Shown here: in pieces, positions 31,407 through 40,125 of the stretch | Layout: every line of letters starts with the position of its first letter | Numbering within the stretch: position 1 is the first letter of the stretch | DNA from: Terrilactibacillus sp. S3-3 | GTDB lineage: Bacteria > Bacillota > Bacilli > Bacillales > Sporolactobacillaceae | DNA length: 64,000 nt | Assembly: GCA_030437565.1 (NCBI GenBank) | Contig: CP129291.1 | Coordinates: 3,534,001 to 3,598,000, forward strand | Reading direction: 5' to 3' | Translations under genes and position numbers: made by a program | The notes under the pieces: model-generated | Told to the model about the DNA's origin: nothing | Databases searched by the model: none | What the model saw: the letters and a program-made list of their open reading frames with translations, nothing else

Positions 31407-31498
31407 ATTCTTTTCACCCCTTCTTTACTTAAAACGTCCATAATTGTGCCATTGAAAAACATTTCATTCTGATGATATCTTTTCTACTATCGAAAGAT

Positions 31499-32290
31499 TC
31501 AATAAATTGATTTTGTATTTAAATCTAAAAGTTCACCGATCTCCCTTACTAGATTTTCAATTGCCTCTTCAACAATCTTCATCCCTATCTCTCTACTTGC
31601 TTTCGTCGCATCCCCTATACAGCCATTGCCTGTCATTTCTTCGTAACGATAGAAACCTTGCAGGGCTTTTCCCGGTCTAAGATGTTTCCATCTGCCCCCT
31701 TCTTTGATTTGCCCTTTTGTGATCTTATCGAATCGAATCATCTCAGGAGCTAAATATAAAGCTTCGGAGACTTCCCGTTCACAGCTATGGCCGAATAAAG
31801 CGGATTTCACGTGCTCCGATATGGCTTTTTTGGCTGAAGCGGTCGTTTTGGCACAATAAATCTCCACCCCTAGCTCCTCTGTCAATATCGTTACGGCTAC
31901 GTTTAAGGTCGACATATTCCCGCCATGAGCGTTTAGAAAGAGAAATTTTTGAATACCATGTTGTTTCAATGATGACACCATGTCTCTTAAAATCGCAATT
32001 AATGTCGAAGACCGCAAAGTGATAGTTCCAGGAAATTTCATGTGATGAGGTGAAATCCCCATGTTTACTGTAGGTGTGACAAGGGCATAAGGGTGCAGTC
32101 TTGCAGCTAGTTTTTGCGACATTTTCTCTGCAAGAACAGCATCGCAGCTTTCAACCATATGCGGACCATGTTGTTCATGTGCACCAATCGGAATAATAGC
32201 AAGTTTAATCGTCTCCAGTGCACCTTTTATTTCCTCCCAAGTCATGTTCGTTAAATCGTAAAATTCAGGCTCATTCTCTGCAAATCTCAT
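31499..32290 (-). CDS. Creatininase-family amidohydrolase
   Basis: Intact 263-aa metalloenzyme. Metal ligands are in PIGAHEQHGPHM and FLFLNAHGGNMSTLN, and in GHSCEREVSEAL. The family hydrolyses cyclic or small amides (creatinine, formylated intermediates, mycofactocin peptide). In this context it may open or deamidate the pathway substrate. It starts at 32290 after AAGGGG, downstream of operator-like site O6. Confidence 0.88.
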   Translation of the reverse strand: MRFAENEPEFYDLTNMTWEEIKGALETIKLAIIPIGAHEQHGPHMVESCDAVLAEKMSQKLAARLHPYALVTPTVNMGISPHHMKFPGTITLRSSTLIAILRDMVSSLKQHGIQKFLFLNAHGGNMSTLNVAVTILTEELGVEIYCAKTTASAKKAISEHVKSALFGHSCEREVSEALYLAPEMIRFDKITKGQIKEGGRWKHLRPGKALQGFYRYEEMTGNGCIGDATKASREIGMKIVEEAIENLVREIGELLDLNTKSIY

Positions 32291-32364
32291 GTTAAAATGA
32301 CCCCTTTATCTTATATTCACGTCACAAATTTGAATCAGGATGATCATTTATCCATCATTTGGCA

Positions 32365-32375
32365 TTTTGTATACC
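32365..32375. promoter_or_regulatory. Operator O6 upstream of the creatininase-like gene
   Basis: TTTTGTATACC, preceded by TTTGGCA exactly as at site O5. It lies in the 100-bp gap between ferredoxin 2 and the creatininase gene. Confidence 0.5.
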
Positions 32376-32392
32376 TAGAATAAAATAAAAAA

Positions 32393-32723
32393 TTAATGGG
32401 AACTGATTTCCCTGTTCTCCAAATTCTTTTCCGCAGCCACTTCTTCTTGTGTCAATTCAATGTCACTTCTAATCCTTAATTGACAGGCTAACCGATAACC
32501 CTCGGCAAGATCGTCACCCAAAGTTCTTTTTTCTTTCCAGTTAGGGCCACTCAAGCTTTCTTCACCCTTAATAATCTCACTTGCATTTTGTGCATCTTCC
32601 AATCCCGCAGCTGTACTTTATCTCCGGAAATTGACCAAGCGCTGCCATTACAACCAAATTTGCATTATCTTTTACTTCTTTTTCCACGATCTCACCGCCA
32701 ACATGCAATCGTACCTTTGGCAT
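32393..32723 (-). CDS. [2Fe-2S] ferredoxin 2, one frameshift
   Basis: About 110 aa. MPKVRLHVGGEIVEKEVKDN is followed by cluster ligands in SCGIGRCTKC (C-x4-C-x2-C), and the fourth Cys is in GYRLACQLRI. A break right after the third cysteine (near 32583) separates the halves; it is not at a long homopolymer. The start at 32723 follows AGAGGTG. It is a second ferredoxin in the same cluster, presumably redundant with or specialised from ferredoxin 1. Confidence 0.78.
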
Positions 32724-33193
32724 TCTCATCACCTCTTTCGTCAGTTGAATCGATCCTTTATGCCAAAAAGAAATCGTTATACCTTATTATCCACTCCTTT
32801 CAATGTACGGCATTGCTCAGCCTTATTTTTAATAATTACAAACACATAAACGTTATTAAGTAACGTTGAATCTCATTATACACAGAAAATTCAAATATTC
32901 AAAAATCTTGTAAGATAATACGACATAATATTTAGAAAAATTATTATTAGAAAGCCAAAATTTTAGCCTAGTAAGGCACGGCTTTCAAGAATTTCTATTA
33001 TATTTATCATATATCTTTGTTCCCGCTTTTACACCGTACTTCGCATGCGGGATACCGCATATTTTTTGTGGTAAAAACAAGAGATATTGTATCGAAAAGC
33101 GGAATTCATAAGTCCCAATATCTACTCAATGATACCTAAAAAGTCCCATACTAATGGTACAAGGCAATCTTTTTTACGAAGAAAAATTTTTGT
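32724..33193. other. Intergenic region left of the mobile zone
   Basis: 470 bp of AT-rich sequence with no gene I can support. It separates the catabolic cluster from the mobile zone. Confidence 0.4.
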
Positions 33194-33529
33194 TTAATGT
33201 AGTCTAGTAAAAGTACGATTTACAGAGTTAAGTTCCTTGAAGTTTAATCTAGCAGATCCTCTACCTAATACCACTTCGCCATCCAGTAATCCAGTAACAC
33301 CCGTTTTTTTTTTTGCTTGTAATTTTCCACTATAATAAATAATTAACAGCTTTAGGTTTATATTAGAATTTCCACTGTATTTTGATTTTTCACTAGCTGC
33401 AGAACATGTACATTTTAAAAATCTCTCAAACCGTTTCTTATATGCGCCCCAAATAAGACTTGACATATGCAGGCAAAAATATGTTTGTCGAAAAAAGACT
33501 CTTTTTGTTGTCGAAATATATTTAAACAT
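33194..33529 (-). CDS. Unrecognised hypothetical ORF downstream of the group II intron
   Basis: Up to 111 codons, MFKYISTTKRVFFRQTYFC at the start and DGEVVLGRGSARLNFKELNS near the end. I do not recognise it, there is no clear ribosome site, and a lysine run comes from a homopolymer near 33310. It may be a gene remnant. Confidence 0.25.
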   Translation of the reverse strand: MFKYISTTKRVFFRQTYFCLHMSSLIWGAYKKRFERFLKCTCSAASEKSKYSGNSNINLKLLIIYYSGKLQAKKKTGVTGLLDGEVVLGRGSARLNFKELNSVNRTFTRLH

Positions 33530-33554
33530 TCATACTATTCTATGATATATAATA

Positions 33555-35476
33555 ATCGAGTAGGAGGAATCATAATTGATTGATTAGCCGACCTCTCACA
33601 CCACCGTACGTACGGTTCCGTATACGGCGGTTCCATAATTTGCGTGCATGCGCTCATACTGTGCGAGCCAGTCTTTCAGGCCCCATCGTATGAGCGTTTT
33701 ATTTTGAACAGCCCGATGCATTGTTTCACTGAGCGAGAGTCGCCAATAACCTTTGCGACTCGCCGCCAGCTTTAATGCTTCGTCATGGTCAATGCCTAAT
33801 TTTCTCAAATACCTATAGCGTGTATGAACACGTTTCCAACGTTTCCAAATCAGCTGGCGGATTCGATGATTGAGCCACTGTCTCGTACGCTGTAGAAAGG
33901 ATTTTAATGAGCCTACGGCGTAATAGTTTATCCAACCGATAGCGACTCGATTGATTTCTGTTACCACTTGCTTAAAGGTTCCCGGACGGTTTCGTCGGGT
34001 TAACTTCTTCAGTTTCCGAATGAACCGTCGTTTCGCTGACGGGTCCGGGTAGCAGGACATTACTTGCCCTTGCTTGCTTCTGCAGGCGGAATCCCAGAAA
34101 TTTATACCTCATGGGGCTGCCGACACAACTTTTCTTCGTGTTGACTGTCAGTTTGAGCTTGGTTTCTAGAAACCGGGTCACTGACTTCAGCACGCGTTCC
34201 CCTGCTCGTCTGCTTTTGACGTAAATCTGAAAGTCGTCCGCGTAGCGTACAAACTTATGGCCGCGTCGTTCCAGTTCTTTATCCAGTTGGTCCAGATAAA
34301 GATTCGCAAGGAGTGGCGACAAGTTCCCACCCTGAGGGGCTCCGAATGGAGTCGTCAGGTAGGTTCCGCCTTCCATCAGTCCAGCATTAAGAAACCTCCA
34401 AATCAGCTTTAGGATGATTTTATCCGAAACATAGCGCTCTAGATAGGCCATCAACCGCTGATGGTCTATGGTGTCAAAGTAGCTTTTCAGGTCGCAAATC
34501 ACTGCCGTTCGATAACCTTTGGCCCAATAGATTTCAGATTGGTGGACAGCCATCTGAGCACTTTTGTGTGGAGGAATCCATAGCTGTATTTAGAAAATTG
34601 CGGATCGAGCACCGGCACAAGCACTTGGTAAATCGCTTGTTGAACCATTCGGTCTAGAACCCGGGGGATACCTAGTTTACGTTTGGATCCGTCCGGTTTG
34701 GGTATGTATACCCGTTTGACCGGTTGAGGTTTATAGGTCCCATTCTTCAGCTTTTGAATAAGCGGTCGATAGTATTTCCTGACTAACGGAACCAGTTCTT
34801 CCGTTGTAACGCCGTCTATGCCGGGCGCTCCATGGTTTGCTTGAACACGTTTGCAGGCTTTCCACAGATTTTGCGGTTCAATCACTTGTTCGATAAGGCA
34901 TGCACGATTCTGTGTCCATCGTTCAGTGTTTTCGTTACTCAGCACTCCTGCATTCCTTTTGGCTTCCAGCCTATCCTCTTGCAGGCAGTCATCTTTTGAT
35001 GTATTCTGCTTTCTCCGCAACGACTCCACCTCCCGATTTCTTCAGATTTAACTATGGTTCGGTCCTTCATTTCAATTGTGGTTGGTTGAAACTACTATGA
35101 CCTCTGCTGACTTCTCGCCATTCATCCAGGCCTTGTCTTTTAGGACTTGTGCTCGGATTGCGTCTGTAGGAAATTTATCCTTCTTGTCGGACGCCCTGAC
35201 GAGACCTCCCCGGGTAAGAGTGACAACTTTCCTTCCATCTGACCGCCGCATTTACTGGTTGGGGTTCGGGCAGTATCGGACTTCACCTTGTTTTGCAGGC
35301 TTATCCGCCCCTGACCAGCCTTAATATGCGATTCTTGTTCATCGGTTCAGAAGTTTGCCTCCGACTTCCTTCAGATTCCGTCTCACGGCGGACACCCTTG
35401 TCATTGGCTCACAGTTCCTACTGCCAAGGCCTGTAGCGGACTTTCACCGCCTAGCTGTCACCCATGCCGGGCGCAC
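33555..35476 (-). mobile_element. Group II intron (ribozyme plus reverse transcriptase)
   Basis: About 1922 bp on the minus strand. The 5' end GTGCGCCCGGCATGGGTG at 35476-35459 is a typical bacterial group II start, and the 3' end has a domain V-like hairpin (CCGTATACGG and CCGTACGTACGG near 33598-33626) and ends CTACTCGAT at 33555. Domains I-IV without coding sequence occupy 35030-35476. It sits between genes, just upstream of the secreted-protein gene and antisense to it. Confidence 0.85.
33596..35029 (-). pseudogene. ltrA: Group II intron reverse transcriptase/maturase, two breaks
   Basis: About 478 aa. Fragments in order: RT0-RT2 (VQANHGAPGIDGVTTEEL, YIPKPDGSKRKLGIPRVLDR), then RT3-RT7 with GAPQGGNLSPLLANLYLDQL and the catalytic VRYADDFQIYVKS, then a maturase X domain and C-terminus (RVAIGWINYYAVGSLKSFLQ). 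The break near 34555 lacks two bases relative to YGFRPHKSAQM and is not in a homopolymer; the second is near 34050. It may be truly inactive, in which case the intron would need a helper. Confidence 0.85.
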
Positions 35477-35512
35477 AAAAAGAAAAAATTATCCAAATGG
35501 GAGGTATTTTTA

Positions 35513-36149
35513 ATGAGTAAGGTAATAAGAAACTCAGCGTCTATGAAACTATTTTTATGTCTATGCGCATTATTAATGGCGTCGTCAATCACTTTTCCAG
35601 CATTAAACGCTGATGCCGCAAGTAAAGTAAAACTAACTCATGGAGGTTACTGGAAGTACAAAACGGTTCACAATTTTAAAGGCGATTACAGAGGAATCTT
35701 TTTAGTACAAAAGGTTACCTATATCTCGCCAAGCGTAGTTAGAAGAATGGCTTTCGATTTGGCACAAAAAGTAGGGTATTCCAAATCGAAATCAGCTGTT
35801 TCATATAGAGTAAATTGCTGCTATTTCATATGGTATTAGTAAAGCTAAGAAAAAGGTTAAAGAAAAATTTGGTGAATCAGTAGCTGCTAAAGTCATTCCA
35901 TATATTGCTGCATTTTCTTGGGGATATACAGCATACAATGTTTTAAAAGACATCAATGAAGGCTACTCTCTTATAAGATTAACCTCAGCAGCAAAAGCCC
36001 ATCAAAGACTTATATTTGTGGAAGCAAGACAAGGATCAGGTGATGCATCAAAATGGTATCGATGGAATGGAAGCAGTCACTATGGAAAATATCCATATGC
36101 TCCAAAAGAACCTAACTCTTACGAATATGGAAGCTTTAAAATTTACTAA
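35513..36149 (+). CDS. Secreted protein of unknown function, bacteriocin-like, one frameshift
   Basis: About 210 aa. A signal peptide (MKLFLCLCALLMASSITFPA, cleavage probably after NADAA) is followed by a basic mature protein: KLTHGGYWKYKTVHNFKGDY, then after one extra A near 35808 a helical stretch ISYGISKAKKKVKEKFGESV and AAKVIPYIAAFSWGYTAY, and a Tyr/Gly/Ser-rich tail ending KIY. The convergent neighbour is a small membrane protein. A secreted cationic helix-rich protein plus a two-helix membrane partner suggests a bacteriocin and its immunity protein, but I know no firm homologue. Confidence 0.6.
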
Positions 36150-36162
36150 ATCCATGAATTAA

Positions 36163-36198
36163 AAGAAAGAACTAATGATTAATCATTAGTTCTTTCTC
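36163..36198. terminator. Perfect bidirectional hairpin between convergent genes
   Basis: AAGAAAGAACTAATGATT pairs perfectly with AATCATTAGTTCTTTCT. It contains the stop codon of the small membrane protein gene and follows the secreted-protein gene by 14 bp. Confidence 0.85.
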
Positions 36199-36422
36199 AA
36201 AAAAAAGTTTTTAATAAAGAGTAATGTTACAGATAACAGCAACGATATACCCGCTTTGATACGTTCTCCCAATATTTGCATTGGCTGATGGACAAAAAAC
36301 ATGCGTATTAAAAAAAAAAAAAACACAAATAATGCAAAAAGAAGGAAAATAGCAATATTCAAAAGTTTTTTTTCATCAACAAAATCTCTCCTACTAATTA
36401 AAATTTTCGATTTACTAAACAT
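36186..36422 (-). CDS. Small two-helix membrane protein, possible immunity protein
   Basis: 78 aa with two hydrophobic segments (LLNIAIFLLFALFVFFFFLI and AGISLLLSVTLLFIKNFF) and a basic C-terminus. Part of the first helix is encoded by a long homopolymer (12 A at 36310), so its exact length is uncertain. It is convergent with the secreted-protein gene and shares its terminator. Confidence 0.55.
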   Translation of the reverse strand: MFSKSKILISRRDFVDEKKLLNIAIFLLFALFVFFFFLIRMFFVHQPMQILGERIKAGISLLLSVTLLFIKNFFLRKN

Positions 36423-36777
36423 AATATTTCAATCCTATGTACCAATAGGCCTAATTTTTCAAAAATACCACTTTCAACTCCCTTTATCTAGGGAGCTCAA
36501 CGGCAAATTCTTTCTTAACCAATCATGTATCTTCCCGTTTCCTTATCTATCAAGTTTTCCGACAATTTAGGGTTTGCAAATGCAGTTTCCATGCTAAACT
36601 TGTCCGTAGCTGAATATGACTAACACTAACAAAGGCTTTCCCTTCGATGTTTTTTTTTCTTAGCAAGTTAACCGTATCACGGAAAGTCTTTTTCGTCTAC
36701 CCTTAAAAGCTGTCAATTCTTTTTGAAAAAGAAAAAATCAGTATTTACATATTTGCCCGCCATTTGGCGGCATTGTT
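36423..36777. other. Intergenic region before the phage remnant
   Basis: 355 bp of AT-rich sequence without a supported gene or structure. Confidence 0.4.
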
Positions 36778-37259
36778 TTATTTTACAATCAATCTTTTCA
36801 GCTCACCGATCGTAATATCGCCTAACTTTTTCACTTCATCCGCCACGGCCGGTTGTGCTGCGGCGACAACTCAATCGGTTTTTTTCCGACTTTTGGTTCT
36901 GCTTCCGATTCTTCTACCAATGCCGCTTCTTGCGCCGACGTGCCTGCGTAAACGGCCAGCTCTGTTTTCAAGCTATTAACCGCCGATTCGAGTAACGCTT
37001 TGATATCTTCCAGATCAACTTTAATACCAGCACCGGCTGCCAGTTTGGCGAAATATTGCAAAGCAATACGATATTTTTGCTCGCCTTCCGTTCCGTATCC
37101 TCCGGAGTGATTTGTTCGGCATACCGGACAGCGGGCCGCGAAGGTCTCAAGATGATGTGATTGAATGAATCGCTTTACCGGTGCCACAATAAAGCCAGCC
37201 AGTGCCGGCAGTATGACCAGTAAAAGTGTATCAATTGTATGAAAAATGATAGTTTGCAT
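36778..37259 (-). CDS. Phage holin, LLH family, frameshifts
   Basis: About 155 aa. One N-terminal membrane helix (TIDTLLLVILPALAGFIVAPV), then a coiled segment KRFIQSHHLETFAARAVRYAEQ (after correcting a break near 37140), IALQYFAKLAAGAGIKVDLE and the C-terminal ADEVKKLGDITIGELKRLIVK. The last part lies beyond the break near 36865 and ends at 36778. LLH holins sit next to endolysins in phages; here only the tail of an endolysin remains upstream. Confidence 0.75.
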
Positions 37260-37283
37260 AATTTCATTTTCCCTTTTTTTTTT

Positions 37284-37321
37284 TTATTTGATTTTGAGTG
37301 TTTGTCCAATGCGAATGACAT
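37284..37321 (-). pseudogene. 3' end of a LysM-containing endolysin, truncated
   Basis: The last codons VIRIGQTLKIK-stop lie just upstream of the holin and are typical of the end of a LysM peptidoglycan-binding repeat. The rest of the gene is replaced by the IS256 fragment at 37323. Confidence 0.5.
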
Positions 37322-37322
37322 A

Positions 37323-37977
37323 TTAGCTAGGCGCTTTCTCCTGGTAGGCATCTAAAAAGGATTGAAGCAACGTTCTGGCTACCGTGAGATCCGGGGCATG
37401 GAGGATGGCCTTGACTTGATCGGTGCCCTCGCTTTTCAGGTTCTTCGGGAGCCGGTCGTGAACGTTACGCTGGAAATGTGCCTGGCACCGCTGCCAAGTG
37501 GTCACCTGAAAAGCTTTCTGAACGGCACTCACGAAACCGCCATGATCATCACTGACGACGACATCCACTCCCTTCAACCCCCCCCCGCCCCTTCAGCCAA
37601 TCAAAATAGTTTTTCCAGGCATCTGTGCTTTCGCTGTCATCAATCTTCAGACTGAGAATGGTTCTATACCCCTTCTCATTAATACCATAACTGATGAGCA
37701 CACCCCGCGAGCGGACGCGTCCATCTTCACGCACCTTCGTATACACGGCGTCCACAAATAAAAAGGAAAAAGGGATACGTGCCCTCAAGCGGGTGGTTAT
37801 TCCAGCCGCCCGCGATGGGATCCAACCGCCGCAAAGGTCAGATACAGTCGTTTTCGAAAAAGTCGTGCCACAGAGTTCTTCAGTAATTTGACTGACCCGG
37901 CGTGTGGAGACCCCAATGATCACCATTTCCATTAGCGACAGGACAAGCGCCTGTTCGCTACGTTGGTAACGGGCAAA
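37323..37977 (-). mobile_element. IS256-family transposase fragment
   Basis: Transposase codons ARYQRSEQALVLSLMEMVI, GVSTRRVSQITEELCGTTFS, the first catalytic Asp region FLFVDAVYTKVREDGRVRS and the second, VVVSDDHGGFVSAV. The N-terminus (before codon about 90) and the C-terminal third are missing, and the frame breaks near 37570 in a run of C. No intact inverted repeats are seen. It is a non-functional remnant that truncates the phage endolysin gene. Confidence 0.85.
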
Positions 37978-38074
37978 TTATTAATATTCATTGCATATTT
38001 GACTAAAAATATTAAATTTTAAAAATAGTCCTTGTTTAAATCTTATTTTTGTTATAAACTTTGACTAAGCAAAA

Positions 38075-38084
38075 TGGTATACCA
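38075..38084. promoter_or_regulatory. Operator O7 upstream of the ferredoxin-reductase operon
   Basis: TGGTATACCA, a perfect palindrome within AATGGTATACCAAAT. It is the same motif as O1 but lies on the far side of the mobile zone. It suggests that the small gene and ferredoxin reductase downstream belong to the same regulon. Confidence 0.65.
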
Positions 38085-38172
38085 AATAGATTGGAGGTCC
38101 TTAATATTCTGTAGCAGCTGATCGGGACTAGTGACTGTGATGCTTTTAAAAAATTTTTAAGGGGTGGAGAAA

Positions 38173-38505
38173 ATGAGTAAGTACATTATTTTGACTAATA
38201 AGGACGAATTTCAAACGATGCTGGATAATGAAGGATTAAAGCCAATAGAGACCTACGAATTTCATTTTTTTAATCATATAAAAGCGAAATACACCATTGC
38301 AAAGGTTCTGGATGACACGATAAAAATTGTCATTTACGAAAAAGACAAAGAAAAAGAATATATTAATCGTATTCGAGTAAAGTTTTTTCAAGATTTCGAA
38401 TCAGTTGAAGCTGCCCGTGAAGAGTTATTTGAAATTGTCAAGGCTTCAGGAAACAGTGATCATTCTAAGTATGCCAAATTAGTGAAAAGCCCTGCAGCCG
38501 TCTAA
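38173..38505 (+). CDS. Small acidic/basic hypothetical protein of the putative regulon
   Basis: 110 aa, intact, without cysteines or membrane segments: YIILTNKDEFQTMLDNEGLK, then KYTIAKVLDDTIKIVIYEKD and EAAREELFEIVKASGNSDHS. I do not recognise a family. GGGGTGG precedes the ATG at 38173. Its position directly after operator-like site O7 and before the ferredoxin reductase suggests an accessory or effector role in the oxygenase system. Confidence 0.7.
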   Translation: MSKYIILTNKDEFQTMLDNEGLKPIETYEFHFFNHIKAKYTIAKVLDDTIKIVIYEKDKEKEYINRIRVKFFQDFESVEAAREELFEIVKASGNSDHSKYAKLVKSPAAV

Positions 38506-38558
38506 AGTCATTATGCAATTAAAGATTGTTTATTCATTAAATCTCAAACTGGATGGGG

Positions 38559-38837
38559 GAATTGAAAGATGATGATCGTTTGCAGCCGCATGTCAAAAAT
38601 GGTTTAAAAGTATTAAACGTCCCCCCACATAAAAAAATTAAAATGCTAAAAATAAGAAAAAGTCATGTTTCTTTTGCGATGAATTAGCAGAATATTGTCT
38701 TTTTTACGATTTACCTTTTGAAAAAAAAAATTATCAAAAACCCTTTTAAATTCAAATCGCTTATCCCTTGAAAGAAAATCTCATTTGATTTTGTTGAAAA
38801 TTAACCGATCTAAACAGATGAACCCAATTAAAAAGTA
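38559..38837 (+). CDS. Small broken ORF between O7 gene and ferredoxin reductase
   Basis: A coding-like stretch DDDRLQPHVKNGLKVLNVPP then, if one T is restored near 38680, SHVSFCDELAEYCLFYDLPF. After a ten-A run two tails are possible (stop near 38772 or 38837). The family is unknown. The start codon and the true length cannot be fixed from this sequence. Confidence 0.35.
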
Positions 38838-38875
38838 AGCACTCGTTTTCCAATTAATGATGGGAGGAGATAGAC

Positions 38876-39904
38876 TTGGAGAGAAATGAAATATATGATA
38901 TAACGATTGTCGGCGGCGGGCCGATCGGATTATTTACCGCTTTTTACGCTGGCATGCGGCAAATGAAAGTTAAGATCATCGAAAGCATGCCGGAGCTCGG
39001 CGGGCAATTGGGGACATTGTATCCTGAAAAAGAAATTTATGACGTTGCCGGATTTCCAAAAATCAGAGCTAAAGATTTAATAACAAACCTTAAAAACAGG
39101 CCCTTCAATTCTCTCCAACTGTTGTACTGGGTGAAACCGTTCAGGAACTTATTCAACAATTGGATCACACTTTTCTGCTAAAAACGGCCTCCGGAGAATT
39201 ACATAACACAAGGACAGTTATTATAACAGCAGGGGTAGGGGCTTTTGAACCCCGCAGAATCAATGTTCCAAACGCTGAAATTTACGAAGGCAAAAATTTG
39301 CACTATTTTGTTAGTAATATTCAGCAATTTAAAGGTAAAAGGGTGGCGATTCTTGGCGGAGGCGATTCTGCAGTGGATTGGGCCAATACGTTAGAGCCCC
39401 CATTGCCAAAGAAGTGACCATTATTCATCGCCGGTTTCAATTCCGCGCTCATGAATCAAGTGTTGAACAATTAATGCAGTCTAGTGTCAATATTGTTTTC
39501 CCATTTCAAGCTAAAGCCTTGGTCGGCGATCACGAGCGAATACAAAAACTGATTGTACAAGAAGTGAGAGGTGAGATGGAAGAAATCATTGACTCGATGA
39601 CTTAATCGTTAATTATGGATTTGTCTCTTCACTTGGCTCAATCAAAAAATGGGGATTAAACATTAAAAAGAATGTCATACAGGTCAATTCAAAAATGGAA
39701 ACGAACATTCCAGGTGTGTACGCAGCAGGTGATATTGCCACATACGAGGGAAAAGTAAAGCTGATTGCCGCCGGATTTGGCGAAGCGCCGACCGCTGTCA
39801 ACAATGCAAAACATTATATTGATCCTTCGTCCCGTGCACAGCCGATGCACAGTTCAAATGCCGCCATTTTTCAACAAAGACAAAACCGTCTTGCTCAATT
39901 ATAG
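38876..39904 (+). CDS. Ferredoxin--NADP+ reductase, YumC type, frameshifts
   Basis: About 340 aa of the thioredoxin-reductase-like FNR family. It shows the FAD motif [40 protein letters not shown], the NADP motif [18 protein letters not shown], and the C-terminal FAD segment [20 protein letters not shown]. Breaks lie near 39095, 39170, 39400 and 39590. The TTG start at 38876 follows GGGAGG. The enzyme passes electrons from NADPH to ferredoxin and is a fitting partner for the two ferredoxins and the diiron oxidase, with which it seems to share an operator motif. Confidence 0.88.
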
Positions 39905-39925
39905 TGCAAACAAATGAAGATGTCG

Positions 39926-39976
39926 CAATCAGTGGACAATGGAAGAAAACCCCCACTGATTGAAGTTTCACCTTAT
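39926..39976 (+). repeat. Partial copy of the structured repeat (right end only)
   Basis: CAATCAGTGG ... CCCCCACTGATTG followed by AAGTTTCACCTTAT, the right-end hairpin of the repeat family, without the left part. It follows the ferredoxin reductase gene. Confidence 0.75.
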
Positions 39977-40073
39977 CTTACCCAGGCTAAATAGCACAAT
40001 AATCCTTTAATTAATGATCTTTACTCCTTGGTTCTCTCATCCTATGTATTTTATTTCCATTCCCAAGCGCCAA

Positions 40074-40110
40074 AAAAAGCATCTCCAATCAAGAGAGAGA
40101 TGCCTTTTGG
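40074..40110 (+). terminator. Terminator-like hairpin after the ferredoxin reductase
   Basis: AAAAGCATCTC pairs with GAGATGCcTTTT around a short loop, with T-rich sequence after it. Confidence 0.6.
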
Positions 40111-40125
40111 TTTTATCAATTCTTT

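Noticed and set aside
28983..32290. PQQ or mycofactocin biosynthesis cluster, suggested by a PqqC-like protein and a creatininase-family protein
   Set aside because: No radical-SAM protein, precursor peptide or other maturation gene is present; transporters, ferredoxins and ALDH suit catabolism better.
33194..33529. Gene interrupted by the group II intron
   Set aside because: The exon side beyond 35476 is the antisense upstream region of the secreted-protein gene, so joining the flanks gives no continuous coding sequence.
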